Assembly (NCBI RefSeq): GCF_014518315.1
Contig: NZ_JACVEL010000001.1
Location: 248,001 to 312,000, forward strand
DNA length: 64,000 bases
Origin: Taishania pollutisoli
GTDB lineage: Bacteria; Bacteroidota; Bacteroidia; Flavobacteriales_D; Crocinitomicaceae
Direction: 5' to 3'
In this document: positions 24,944 to 33,847 of the stretch, piece by piece
How the letters are laid out: every line of letters begins with the position of its first letter
How positions within the stretch are numbered: position 1 is the first letter of the stretch
Position numbers and translations under genes: made by a program
Notes under the pieces: model-generated
Database searches by the model: none
The model's input: only the letters and a program-made list of their open reading frames with translations
What the model was told of the DNA's origin: nothing

Positions 24944-25550
24944 TGTTGCGTCCGAGCTGTACATCACCCGCTTCTTCCAGTTGCTTCAGGAGCCTTGAAA
25001 CCACAACTCTGGCTGTTCCCAGTTCGTTTGCAAGTTGTTCGTGGGTAATCTGTAGCAATTTATTCCCGGTCAGTTCCACTTTTTTGTGCAGCAAATCCAC
25101 TAACCGTTCGTCGACTTTCTTAAAAGCAATCGCATTGATGATTTCGAGTAATTCTTCAAACCGCTTATGGTATAGCCGGAAGATGTAATCCAGCCATTGG
25201 GGATATTCCTTAATAAACAATGAAACTTTATCCATTGGAAGAAATAGAATTTCAGCGTCTTCCTCCACCTCGGCCTTTACCTTACTGGTTTCATTGTGCA
25301 TCCCTCCCAGAAAGGACATGATACAACTTTCACCTGCTTTAATGTAGTACAATAAAATTTCCCTGCCGTCTTCTTCAGTCCGGATCACTTTCAGGGTTCC
25401 TTTACTGACGATGGGAATGGCGCGTATGTACGCATTTTCATTTAAAATAATATCTCCCGCTTTGTAACTTTTCCTGATGCTGTGCGCATTCAGTTTTTCT
25501 ACCAATTCCGGGGATGATTTGAATTCATCAATGTGCCGTAAATCTTCCAT
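24927..25550 (-). CDS. Crp/Fnr-family transcriptional regulator of the sulfur cluster
   Basis: A 207-residue regulator: an N-terminal cyclic-nucleotide-binding-type beta roll (about 15-130; GDIILNENAYIRAIPIVSKGTLKV and AGESCIMSF) and a C-terminal helix-turn-helix (ITHEQLANELGTARVVVSRLLKQLEEAG). The conserved Arg/Ser pair for cAMP binding is not apparent, so another signal, perhaps a persulfide via Cys near residue 77, is possible (inference). It is first in the co-directional cluster and probably acts through boxes A and B. TAACTTTG at 25561-25554 (minus strand) is a candidate -7 just before its start. Confidence 0.85.
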   Translation of the reverse strand: MEDLRHIDEFKSSPELVEKLNAHSIRKSYKAGDIILNENAYIRAIPIVSKGTLKVIRTEEDGREILLYYIKAGESCIMSFLGGMHNETSKVKAEVEEDAEILFLPMDKVSLFIKEYPQWLDYIFRLYHKRFEELLEIINAIAFKKVDERLVDLLHKKVELTGNKLLQITHEQLANELGTARVVVSRLLKQLEEAGDVQLGRNKITVM

Positions 25551-25642
25551 GTCACAAAGTTAATTCAATTTATCCCACCTCTTCTCTTTCAAACGAATCA
25601 AAAATGAAGGATGCAGGTTTCCCGTGTTTCTGTTTTACGGCA

Positions 25643-26167
25643 TCACGTGTTGTACGTTTCAAGGAGTTGCTCCAGTTGCTTCTGATGATGCAACGGATGA
25701 TAGGCCATCAGGTAAAACATTTCTCTTATCGTCAATTTTCCCAGTAAAGGATGTGGCAATGTCAGCGTATCCAGTTCTTCTTCCGTATAATTACCCAGTA
25801 AATCTCCTATGGTTGTGAGCTGCTTATGTAGGTCCGCAATTAGTGCATCTTTTTGCTCAAACAGTACCTGTTCTTTCGGTAAAAACCGATCCGGCGCCTG
25901 TAAACTGGTCTTTTTATAGTTTTCCAGGACAGTTGCACCATCCCAGGTAGCGCGATCAATTTTCCCGAACGTTTCCTCTACAAATTGCTTTGATACAAGC
26001 GCTCCGGAAAACGGTACGATGGTCCGTAAAATGTGCTCTAACTGTTGCCCTGCCGTCCATTTATTTTGGTACCGGTAATGAAACCTGTCTGCATCCAACG
26101 CATCAATGTAGCGGATGGCCACTTGATGATTCCCGATAAAGTCCGCGATTAATTCCTGTTTCGTCAT
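25643..26167 (-). CDS. DinB-superfamily protein
   Basis: A 174-residue four-helix-bundle protein. It shows WTAGQQLEHILRTI early and YLMAYHPLHHQKQLEQLL at the end, which supply the His ligands of the DinB metal site. The start MTKQELI at 26167 is preferred over an upstream ATG. DinB-like enzymes often act as thiol-dependent S-transferases or hydrolases; the substrate is unknown. It sits 52 bases after a Crp/Fnr-type gene in the same direction and may be co-transcribed with it. Confidence 0.75.
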   Translation of the reverse strand: MTKQELIADFIGNHQVAIRYIDALDADRFHYRYQNKWTAGQQLEHILRTIVPFSGALVSKQFVEETFGKIDRATWDGATVLENYKKTSLQAPDRFLPKEQVLFEQKDALIADLHKQLTTIGDLLGNYTEEELDTLTLPHPLLGKLTIREMFYLMAYHPLHHQKQLEQLLETYNT

Positions 26168-26219
26168 TGTTTTTTCTGCAAAGAACAGTGTTCGAACGGT
26201 ATCAAACAATGAACCCGGG

Positions 26220-26765
26220 TTAATTAATTTTCTTCCGGATGCGACTCAGCGCCTGCGGTGTTATCCCAATGTACGATGCCAGGTATTTCAGAGGTACGTG
26301 TTGTACAAAATGAGGTTTGTTGTTGAGCAGGTACATATACATTTCTTTCGGAGTGGTTTTTAAAAGCTGGATCTCACGAAGTGTCTTTTCGCGGAGTTGT
26401 TCTTCTAAAAATACTTTCTGTGTTGTACTGCACAGTTTCGATTCCAGGAAAAGCGTTCTCACTTCACTCATCGCAACATACCATAAAATTCCGCTGCTGA
26501 TCGGTTCGTATACAAATTGCCGTTCAACCTCGTTATCTGCCCGCGCAGTAAAAATATCTCCTTCAAAATAAAAATCGACTGAAATACGCTCTTCCGGGTC
26601 TTTTTCCACATCTGCAATTGATTTCCGCACTGTTCCTTTTTGCAGAAAACAAAGAACGTCTTTCGGTAATACTGTTTTTTTCGTGAAATATACAGGACTG
26701 AGTTTATCCCAGATTTCTCCGTAATTGTCGATCGGGTATTTCGAGAACACCTGTTTATCTATCAT
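26220..26765 (-). CDS. Crp/Fnr-family regulator (divergent, cNMP-fold)
   Basis: A 181-residue protein of the Crp type common in Bacteroidota. A beta roll occupies residues 20-110 (FLQKGTVRKSI and VDFYFEGDIFTA). The C-terminal HTH is VPLKYLASYIGITPQALSRIRKKI. The cNMP-phosphate-binding residues are not conserved, so a canonical cAMP response is unlikely. Only 52 bases separate it from the DinB gene, which is its most likely operon partner. Confidence 0.78.
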   Translation of the reverse strand: MIDKQVFSKYPIDNYGEIWDKLSPVYFTKKTVLPKDVLCFLQKGTVRKSIADVEKDPEERISVDFYFEGDIFTARADNEVERQFVYEPISSGILWYVAMSEVRTLFLESKLCSTTQKVFLEEQLREKTLREIQLLKTTPKEMYMYLLNNKPHFVQHVPLKYLASYIGITPQALSRIRKKIN

Positions 26766-26900
26766 GTTTCAAACTGTGTTTTTACATTCTGAATGTATAC
26801 ATTCTCCAGCAATTTATGTTATTTTTAATCATTGAATTCACTCCTGTTTGGAAAATTAACGCTAAGTTCATCGGACTATTAACCTGAAATTATTACGTAC

Positions 26901-28574
26901 ATGCTTTTTCAATCCATTATTTATCACGCGATTTCATTCCGGATTTACCATTCATCATGTCGTAATGTCTCATTCAAAAGTATTTCTTGCATAATCATAC
27001 AATTTTCCTGCATCTCCCTGTTGCTCACATCGGAAGTAAAAAGTCAAACGATTTATTCTGATCATGAAAAATTCGGGCTTATGGATGCTGACAATCATGT
27101 TATTCTACCTGCCCGCTACGATGAAATAACGCCATTTGCATACCTGAATAAAGAACAGGGACATCATTTGTTTATTTTACGACAAGCCAATAAATATTCA
27201 TTTGCTCTGAAACAATTCCGGGAAACGCGTATCGGTTCTACGTATGGATTTGAGAGTCATATTGATTCAATCAAATGGTTTTTTAGCGAAGACGATTATG
27301 ATACATTGTATGTGTTGGGACAAGGAATCCCTGACAAAACCATCCCCTCTCACTATCCGTGGAAATGCTATGATAATGAAACGAACAAATGGAAAACATG
27401 GAATCTTTCCCAAGGGGTTTCTCATTATGTTTTGGCATATAAAAAAGAGAATAAGTACGGTCTTATTACATTTGAGCATACCCGTAAAGAGATCGAAAAG
27501 AAACACAAACCCGGAGGACTGGGATCTGATTATGATTATTGGAAGGCAATCTATTCATTCACACATTTAAACGTTCACCCGCTTAAATATGACGGTGCTA
27601 TTATTCCTTCTACTTCCAATACTCCGATAGTTACACAAAACAATGGCAAATATGGAATCCTTCAAATAGGATATACGTATGAGGTTCCTCCCCAATTTGA
27701 TTCCATTCCCGTTCAGCTAAAAGAATTTTTCTATTGCGCGAAGAAAAATAGAAGGTGGGGAATCATTTTTTTACAGGAACAGGACTCCGTCCCACTGCAA
27801 ATCACCCCCTATCAATACCCTTCAATAAAGCACATAGATACAGATTTCAGGTATTTAGAGTTTGAAAGTGCAAATTCCGGCGAAGACTACCCTGCATGCG
27901 TCTATGTAACCACGAACAATACAGCGTTACACTTACAATTCATCGTCAATCGTCTTTATTTAAGGGATTCGGAATCACTTGACGAACTTACCCAAACAAA
28001 AAATATCACGTTTATTCCAAAGTCAAACGGTCAGGAGATTATTCAGGAAGAGGGGTATGAATATCTTGTCGCTACTGATGAAAACTATCCCGGAAAAAGA
28101 GAAAATCAATCGGTTACATTTTTTGTCATTAAGACGGAACGCTTCCCGCATCCATTAAGATCACATAATTATTCCAGGTATTCGAGTATCGATAAATCAT
28201 ACGGGGAACATCAAAAAATCAGCAGCATCATCACTTACCGATTGGAAAATGATACCTTTTCCCTTCTTCACGAATTCCCCGAAGTATCTGAAAAGGCTGT
28301 TTACCATATTATAAATGCTTATCAGCAGAGCTTTATCTTAAAACAAACAATAACGGAACAAGGAAAATATCAGCATGAATTTTACAGCAATGAGGGAATA
28401 AAGCTGTATGAAATAACAACAAACTATCCGATCCATAACTGGCAGCAAAAATACAACGAACCTATTCTGGAATTTTATACAGAAGTTGCGCCTAAAACAG
28501 AAAGTAAAACGTCCCATAATACCAAAAAAATAACCTGTTATTATAACATGGTGAAAAAACAATTTTACAAATAA
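26901..28574 (+). CDS. Exported WG-repeat-like protein
   Basis: A 557-residue protein. After a basic N-terminal stretch, a hydrophobic core (CIIIQFSCISLLLTSEVKSQ) serves as signal peptide ending near residue 50. The mature part carries WG-type repeats: EKFGLMDADNHVILPARYDEITPF, then KYGLITFEHTRKEI, NGKYGILQIGYTYEVPPQFDSIP and RRWGIIFLQ. WG repeats form beta-propeller-like or solenoid surfaces for protein contacts. The C-terminal 250 residues show no motif I know. Expressed alone; function unknown. Confidence 0.6.
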   Translation: MLFQSIIYHAISFRIYHSSCRNVSFKSISCIIIQFSCISLLLTSEVKSQTIYSDHEKFGLMDADNHVILPARYDEITPFAYLNKEQGHHLFILRQANKYSFALKQFRETRIGSTYGFESHIDSIKWFFSEDDYDTLYVLGQGIPDKTIPSHYPWKCYDNETNKWKTWNLSQGVSHYVLAYKKENKYGLITFEHTRKEIEKKHKPGGLGSDYDYWKAIYSFTHLNVHPLKYDGAIIPSTSNTPIVTQNNGKYGILQIGYTYEVPPQFDSIPVQLKEFFYCAKKNRRWGIIFLQEQDSVPLQITPYQYPSIKHIDTDFRYLEFESANSGEDYPACVYVTTNNTALHLQFIVNRLYLRDSESLDELTQTKNITFIPKSNGQEIIQEEGYEYLVATDENYPGKRENQSVTFFVIKTERFPHPLRSHNYSRYSSIDKSYGEHQKISSIITYRLENDTFSLLHEFPEVSEKAVYHIINAYQQSFILKQTITEQGKYQHEFYSNEGIKLYEITTNYPIHNWQQKYNEPILEFYTEVAPKTESKTSHNTKKITCYYNMVKKQFYK

Positions 28575-28649
28575 CCAATCCGGCAATAGCTCAGTACCCA
28601 CCCTTCTTCCTGTATTTGGGACAATTTAAACTACGAATATTCATTGTTA

Positions 28650-29255
28650 TCAATGCTTCTTGAGGACGTAAGCATGTGTGAATGCAATGTGCTTATTGGT
28701 CAAATCCCATGAGGAAATTTCTTTGCGAATCAGTTCACCGTGTCTTTTACTGATATCCCTCAATGCATTCCCCACTGATTTACGCAGGTATTCGCTTTCA
28801 CTTGCTTTATGGTCACTGATTAATCGTATTGCCAATTCGGGATGGGTTGTAAAATAGGGTCGGCTGGTCCAAATCCGCAAACCTTCCGTGACGGCCCTGC
28901 ATACATTTGGATGTTGGTCGTCGAGCCACTCCGCAATGTAGGGGAGCGACTTTTCATAACCATTGTCGGCACAGAATCGGTCAAACGCTTTGGCAATGAT
29001 TTCCTGAACCTGCCAACTCTCATCTGTACGCGCCGTATTCTTCAACACAGTGAGAACAGTATGATCCCCGGAAGCAAGTGCTCCCAAAATAAATAGCGCG
29101 CAACACCGCACCTGGTAATGCTTGTTCTTCATGAGGTCCAAAGCAATCACTTTGGCATCCGGCAAGGTATGCGAATGAACAATTTGTTCGGCTTCAGATT
29201 GGAACAGTTTAAACCCGTGTTCAACTTTTACCAGCTTCTCTTCAAGTGTCTCCAT
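28650..29255 (-). CDS. HEAT-repeat protein of the DNA alkylation repair (AlkD-like) family
   Basis: A 201-residue all-helical protein with HEAT-like repeats, including YQVRCCALFILGALA, DESWQVQEIIAKAFDRFC, HPNVCRAVTEGLRIW and SEYLRKSVGNALRDISKRH. The last resembles the AlkD helix that lies against DNA. The family excises bulky or cationic alkylated bases without base flipping; several members are only structural, so the enzymatic role is uncertain. No neighbours share its strand. Confidence 0.72.
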   Translation of the reverse strand: METLEEKLVKVEHGFKLFQSEAEQIVHSHTLPDAKVIALDLMKNKHYQVRCCALFILGALASGDHTVLTVLKNTARTDESWQVQEIIAKAFDRFCADNGYEKSLPYIAEWLDDQHPNVCRAVTEGLRIWTSRPYFTTHPELAIRLISDHKASESEYLRKSVGNALRDISKRHGELIRKEISSWDLTNKHIAFTHAYVLKKH

Positions 29256-29374
29256 ACGATCGTCATAACCTTTGAAAAGTATAAATTATTTTAACACGAA
29301 TCCCACTAATAAAAAAGATTCAACATAAATAGAACTTTTATTTTATCAACATAGACGTAAACGAATTTATAAAA

Positions 29375-29405
29375 TTGTGGATCCGATTTTCTTTTAGTAT
29401 GTTTG
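29375..29405 (+). promoter_or_regulatory. Candidate promoter of the amide hydrolase gene
   Basis: TTG at 29375-29377 and TATGTTTG at 29398-29405 are 20 bases apart, a good fit to the Bacteroidota -33/-7 pattern. It would leave a leader of roughly 145 bases before the start at 29557. The rest of 29256-29556 shows no gene. Confidence 0.5.
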
Positions 29406-29556
29406 TAAGGGAACGATTCAATGTTAGTGTTCGCTCCGATAAAACTAAACAACCAAATAAACACAGTCGTTGTGTAACGTTATGCTTACCAGTTTTTATT
29501 TTCAATACGACACAAGACAAGCATAACATCATTAACGACTACATTAAACCTACGTA

Positions 29557-30594
29557 ATGATGAAGTATTTTTTTGTTTTTGCAGCTTTTCTTTTGGGACA
29601 AAAGGAAACAATGGCGTGTACACGGGTGGTATACAAAGGTCCAAACGGAACAGTTATCACTGCTCGTAGTATGGATTGGAAAGACGAGATTTCCGCCAAT
29701 CTTTGGGTCTTTCCCCGTGGAATTGTCAGAAATGGCGAAGTCGGTCCGCAATCGGTCAAATGGACATCCAAATACGGTAGTGTGATTGCCAGTGCCTGGG
29801 ACATTGCTACCGCAGATGGCTTGAATGAGAAAGGATTGGTAGCAAATGTATTGTGGCTGGTCGAATCCGGGTACCCTGCATTTGAACCCGGTGGCAACAA
29901 GAAAGGACTTGCGATTTCAGCATGGGCGCAATATGTACTGGATAATTTTGCAAGTGTAAACGAAGCTGTCAATGCATTAAAAGATGAATCGTTCGTTGTT
30001 GTAAGTGATTATATTCCGGGAACGAAAAAGTTCACAACGCTTCATTTATCTATTTCAGACGCCTCAGGTGACAATGCAATTTTTGAATACATCAACGGTA
30101 AGCTGATGATCCACCACGACGCAGCCTATACCGTGATGACCAACTCTCCAATATTTGAAGAACAGTTAGCACTAACGAACTACTGGGCCGGAATTCCCGG
30201 AACAATTATGTTGCCGGGTACCAACCGTGCAGCAGATCGTTTTGTCAGAGCCTCGTATTACATCAATGCGATTCCACAAACAGACAATACACGGGTTGCA
30301 ATTGCAAGTGTGTTCAGTGTCATCCGAAATTGTTCGGTGCCGTTTGGAATCAGTTCTGAAACCGAGCCAAATATTTCTTCCACGCGGTGGCGGTCTGTCG
30401 CCGACCAAAAGCATCTGGTATATTACTTCGAAGATGTACTAATGCCGGGAACATTTTGGGTAGACCTCACTAAATTTGATCTAAAAACAGGAGCAAAAAC
30501 AATGAAACTGGATGTCAAGGAAAATGCGTCGATGAATGGGTTGTCCAATGCCAATTTTAAAGCTGCAGAACCGTTTAAGTTTATGGGAATCTAA
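29557..30594 (+). CDS. Linear amide C-N hydrolase (choloylglycine hydrolase/penicillin V acylase family)
   Basis: An Ntn-hydrolase of 345 residues. A short signal peptide (YFFVFAAFLLGQKETMA) is followed by CTRVVYKGPNG; removal of the leader exposes the catalytic N-terminal Cys. ARSMDWKDEISANLWVFPRG, NEKGLVANVLWL and SDASGDNAIFEYINGKL are typical of the family. It should hydrolyse amide bonds of bile-salt, penicillin V or acyl-homoserine-lactone type substrates in the periplasm; the true substrate cannot be decided. A Rho-independent hairpin lies about 145 bases downstream. Confidence 0.87.
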   Translation: MMKYFFVFAAFLLGQKETMACTRVVYKGPNGTVITARSMDWKDEISANLWVFPRGIVRNGEVGPQSVKWTSKYGSVIASAWDIATADGLNEKGLVANVLWLVESGYPAFEPGGNKKGLAISAWAQYVLDNFASVNEAVNALKDESFVVVSDYIPGTKKFTTLHLSISDASGDNAIFEYINGKLMIHHDAAYTVMTNSPIFEEQLALTNYWAGIPGTIMLPGTNRAADRFVRASYYINAIPQTDNTRVAIASVFSVIRNCSVPFGISSETEPNISSTRWRSVADQKHLVYYFEDVLMPGTFWVDLTKFDLKTGAKTMKLDVKENASMNGLSNANFKAAEPFKFMGI

Positions 30595-30736
30595 TCGTTC
30601 AAAAGCATCCAAAAGTCAGTTTATGGTAATTAAATACTGTAATAAACGGGGTGTATAGGTCAATAAAAAAGAATTGATCATGAAATTGAATCGAGGGATT
30701 GGTCCCTGATCCCATAGAATCGACGTGCAGTGGATC

Positions 30737-30775
30737 AAAAGCTTCAGTCGCTACGGGCCTTGAAGTGCTTTTTTC
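30737..30775 (+). terminator. Terminator-like hairpin
   Basis: AAGC/TTCA pairs with TGAA/GCTT across a loop containing GTCGCTACGGGCC, with a two-base bulge, followed by a T6 run. Plausible terminator for the amide hydrolase transcript, though distant. Confidence 0.45.
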
Positions 30776-30947
30776 GTTTACCGCTCACTCGAACACTTTA
30801 TTGTCGGATTTGCGGCGATTGAGTCAATTAAAGGAGAGGGGGAGTCAAGCATCAATTGAAGAGAAATCTACCCGAAAATACCCATTGCAGAATAATAAAG
30901 TAGCTCAAAGGGGAACAAAGAAAAGGAGGTTCAAACTGTAACATAGA

Positions 30948-30976
30948 TAATCCCCGGCATTAGATGCCAGGGATTA
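30948..30976 (-). terminator. Hairpin at the end of the GEVED-domain gene
   Basis: TAATCCC-GGC pairs with GCC-GGGATTA with one internal mismatch. It lies eight bases past the stop codon of the minus-strand gene; the U-run is weak. Confidence 0.45.
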
Positions 30977-30983
30977 GGAATCG

Positions 30984-31832
30984 TTACTTTACAATAAGCA
31001 GATTTTGAGAACGTGTACCCTCGTGATTCGTGATTTGGAAAATTACATTTCCGCTTTCGAGCCCAGATATATCGATATGGTCTGTTTCAACAGATGGTAT
31101 GTTAATCAAGATACGCCCGTCTAATCCAATAACTTCAATTGCAGCGTTTTTCCATTGTTCACGAACTTTGATGCTTTCTTTCGCTGGATTGGGATAAACT
31201 TTAAATGCTTCGGTTATTTCCAGATGTTCAGTTCCTGCTGTTGTAGTAACAATCTTCACATTGTAATCTTCTGTTTCCCCCCAGTCAAAAGAACCTCCGT
31301 CGAAAGCAGTACATCCGTCAACAACCGGATCAGCAGAACCAAACGTAAATTCGTCATCTTCGAAAACCATCACACGCATACGTGTCACACCCTCAGTTGC
31401 ATCCGAAGGAATGGTAACTTGTGCAGTGGAAGGGTTAGTGACATCATTGGTGTTAATTGACTGAATCAACACACGCTCATCAGGTAAGTCAAATTGTTCG
31501 TTACCATTAAAATCAATAAAAACAGCAACATAGTGGATAGAAACACCTCCATCATTTTCTATCATCAACGGATAAGTATTTCCTTTAATTAATTCCGGAA
31601 TCGTTAAGTTGTTATAATACACGTAATGCGCACCGGGCGCTTGTACTGTACCGCTTGTGTTAGTTAACGAACCAAGGGAAACTTTAGAAACATACCGCTC
31701 CACAGGGAAAAAGCCATCGTCATATCCCGCTTGACAGTAGGGAGCTGAATCAGTTATTTGAGCCATAAGAGATCCTGAAGTCAATAAGCAGACAAACGCG
31801 CTGCTGCACATACATGCAATTGTTTTTTTCAT
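30984..31832 (-). CDS. Secreted GEVED-domain protein with a T9SS type A sorting domain
   Basis: A 282-residue exported protein. Signal peptide MKKTIACM...GSLMAQ; then a GEVED-type beta domain ending in DGCTAFDGGSFDWGETEDYNVKI, which is acidic and probably binds calcium. The C-terminal 75 residues are a T9SS sorting domain (FKVYPNPAKESIKV ... GLDGRILINI ... LLIVK), so the protein is carried across the outer membrane and attached to the surface or released. The domain content gives no enzymatic function; adhesion is plausible. Confidence 0.85.
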   Translation of the reverse strand: MKKTIACMCSSAFVCLLTSGSLMAQITDSAPYCQAGYDDGFFPVERYVSKVSLGSLTNTSGTVQAPGAHYVYYNNLTIPELIKGNTYPLMIENDGGVSIHYVAVFIDFNGNEQFDLPDERVLIQSINTNDVTNPSTAQVTIPSDATEGVTRMRVMVFEDDEFTFGSADPVVDGCTAFDGGSFDWGETEDYNVKIVTTTAGTEHLEITEAFKVYPNPAKESIKVREQWKNAAIEVIGLDGRILINIPSVETDHIDISGLESGNVIFQITNHEGTRSQNLLIVK

Positions 31833-32164
31833 TGGGTAAATTTTTAATAATTATTACCCACTTTGACGGAGCTGGAAAAATATAGTTGCTGCTATTTCTA
31901 TTAACAAAAAAGCCCATTTATTGCTTTCCTAAGAAAAAAAAAGAAGAAAATCAGGACTTAATTTGACAGATTTTCATTAGTTGATCCCTTGTTCAATAAT
32001 TTATGTCCAAACAAGTTATACTGATTGATAGGAATGTGTAGTAAGTTAGATTCTGCATATTTTCTTTGTGTTATTCTCCTATTGCTAACCAAATAATATG
32101 ACCTCAATTTTCTGTAAAACACCTTAAAAAACAAGTGGCAAGGGGTCGTGTATCAAATTAGCAG
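31833..32164. other. AT-rich intergenic region at the left side of the accessory island
   Basis: About 330 bases with strongly AT-rich composition and no gene or recognisable repeat. It may contain the promoter for the GEVED gene (minus strand). I found no copy of the tRNA-Lys 3' end here, so it is not demonstrably an island boundary. Confidence 0.4.
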
Positions 32165-32332
32165 GTGAAATCATCCTGGTTTGTCACCTTTCTGGAACGA
32201 ATCGGAAAATTAGTTGCATTAGCTTTAGTAATCTTTGGTTGTCTATTCCTGTGGGCTTACTGTACTGAGAAAAAAAATATAGAAAACGCCAAAGCCAGAA
32301 AGCAGGAAATTCAGCAAACGAACGATGAGTGA
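32165..32332 (+). CDS. Putative small membrane protein (55 residues)
   Basis: Starts with GTG directly after an in-frame stop and encodes MKSSWFVTFLERIGKL, then a single hydrophobic helix (VALALVIFGCLFLWAYC) and a charged tail rich in Lys, Glu and Gln. The shape, an N-terminal amphipathic stretch, one transmembrane helix and a charged tail, is that of many small bitopic proteins. No family recognised. It could be chance, but the composition is protein-like and the frame is clean. Confidence 0.45.
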   Translation: MKSSWFVTFLERIGKLVALALVIFGCLFLWAYCTEKKNIENAKARKQEIQQTNDE

Positions 32333-32818
32333 AATAAACTCATCTCCATCACAGGAACAAAAAATAGTCACAAGTGCCAAATTTTATTCAGTTGAGAGCA
32401 AATTCATGTTTGCTATTTCGTCCGCTATTATGTGTAGGGCACACGCGAGACGCGTGCGCCAGCGAAGGATGCCTATACGATTGAAAAAGATTTCCAGCAA
32501 AGCGTTGAACCGACGGTACCACATCATTATGAGGAGGTTCCTGAATTAATGGCTTAGTTATCTATGGGTTTTATTTTTATCCATACTTCTACCTGTTCAT
32601 GCAATAGGTAGATATACCTATTTTTGGGTATTTTACAAAAAATTAATCTTGATCTATACCTAATTAAAGAAAAAATATGTTCATTTGTTTGAACTAATTG
32701 ACTAATAATAAGAGATTTGATATAAATTTAAATAGTCATATCGCTCCGTTTTTTCAGAATTGCAAAATCTTTGTCAACGGCTATTCAGTTTTGCTACTAA
32801 TTTTAAAAGATTAAACAA
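32333..32818. other. Intergenic stretch with a REP-like palindrome
   Basis: Nearly 490 bases without a credible gene. A 74-codon open frame at 32325-32549 is mostly the translation of the palindrome region and is rejected. Besides the palindrome there is a smaller dyad, ATAGGTA/TACCTAT, near 32603-32620, and the probable promoter of the metallopeptidase gene is AT-rich without a clear consensus. Confidence 0.4.
32438..32460. repeat. REP-like GC-rich palindrome
   Basis: GGC-A-CACGCG, loop AGA, CGCGTG-C-GCC: a 9-bp stem with one mismatch in otherwise AT-rich DNA. The form matches dispersed REP/BIME-type elements; other copies would be outside this window. Confidence 0.5.
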
Positions 32819-33838
32819 ATGAAGACGATCACCTATTACCACTTTGCGATGCTATTCTGCATTAGCTGCGTCGCGATTGGCTGTGGCTCATCCACAAGTA
32901 CCGACTCAGTTACAAGTGAATCTGGAAAAGAAAAAATTAAAATCGAGGCTTATAGTAGCTACAATGAAGAAAAGCTGGATAAAACTGAACAACTGACCAA
33001 TGAAAAAAACCAATATAACGAACTGATAAGCGAAGTGTTCAAATCGATTGGGCTTCCAGGCTCTGATATCGAAGTTGAGACCGTTAAAAAATTTGGCGCA
33101 TTTGCTGTAATTAATAAGAGTTCAAATAGACGTTTCCTCCTATATAGCCCTGTGTTTTTTGACTCCGTATTTAGCTTAAAACAATCGAAGCACCCCATCA
33201 AAAGTATTTGTTTTCATGAGTTAGCACACTTACTTTACAATCATCCATTAAAAAATTCTTCGGCAAGTCGAATCCACGAAAAGCAAGCGGATTGGTACGC
33301 TGGTTTTCAAATGTATCTTGCCAAAGGTACTTTGGATGATGCAATTCTTGCTGTTAATCACTTTGCTCCTGAAAAACAAAGTAGTTCGCATCCCGGGAGG
33401 GCGGATCGCGTAGCTACAATTATCAGCGGGTATCTGGATGCGCAAAAGTTAATGGAAAAAGACACTATCACCTCACTTGTTAAAGAGGATTTACTAGCCG
33501 AAATCAGTAAAAGCATACCGTTAGAAGTGTATGAAGCGTTGGACAGCGGACAGTTTCTTGAGGATAATTTGCAGCTTCCAACCTTTGCAGAGCAGCAAGT
33601 TGAGATAGGAAGTCCAACGTACCTGCTATTTGGTGAACGGATTTACCTCGATACAGATCACACTGTAAAATATGTCGGTACGGAAGAAGTGATCGGGAAA
33701 GTAATCCTGGATAAAAACACCCGCAAACCCGTTTCATTAGATTTTGAAGGAGTTTTGTTCGATTTGAAAGCAGGTACCATTTATAGTAAAAACCCCAATG
33801 GTTCTAAAACCGAGGTGGGACATCTAATTACCAATTAA
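32819..33838 (+). CDS. M48-like zinc metallopeptidase lipoprotein
   Basis: A 339-residue lipoprotein: signal sequence ending VAIGCG with Cys as lipidation site near residue 22. The zinc site HELAH is near residue 127 in SICFHELAHLLYNHP, followed about 24 residues later by EKQADWYAGF, the third ligand Glu and the Asp of M48-type (HtpX/BepA/LoiP-like) peptidases. Such enzymes clear misfolded envelope proteins. It is followed nine bases later by a large exported protein of unknown family, so the two probably act together. It belongs to the AT-richer island. Confidence 0.72.
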   Translation: MKTITYYHFAMLFCISCVAIGCGSSTSTDSVTSESGKEKIKIEAYSSYNEEKLDKTEQLTNEKNQYNELISEVFKSIGLPGSDIEVETVKKFGAFAVINKSSNRRFLLYSPVFFDSVFSLKQSKHPIKSICFHELAHLLYNHPLKNSSASRIHEKQADWYAGFQMYLAKGTLDDAILAVNHFAPEKQSSSHPGRADRVATIISGYLDAQKLMEKDTITSLVKEDLLAEISKSIPLEVYEALDSGQFLEDNLQLPTFAEQQVEIGSPTYLLFGERIYLDTDHTVKYVGTEEVIGKVILDKNTRKPVSLDFEGVLFDLKAGTIYSKNPNGSKTEVGHLITN

Positions 33839-33847
33839 TCCTAAACC

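Larger units (their letters stand above)
30595..30983. other. Gene-poor stretch with hairpins
   Basis: No recognisable gene. An 80-codon open frame at 30699-30941 has no family resemblance and low-complexity basic content toward its end; I do not call it. The stretch has one terminator-like hairpin (30737-30775) and one hairpin next to the end of the following minus-strand gene. Confidence 0.4.

Noticed and set aside
30699-30941. 80-codon open frame between the amide hydrolase and the GEVED gene
   Set aside because: No family resemblance, poor codon character and a terminator-like hairpin inside it.
32325-32549. 74-codon open frame overlapping the REP-like palindrome
   Set aside because: Its distinctive residues (RAHARRVRQRR) are just the translated palindrome, and the overlapping 55-codon frame is more protein-like.
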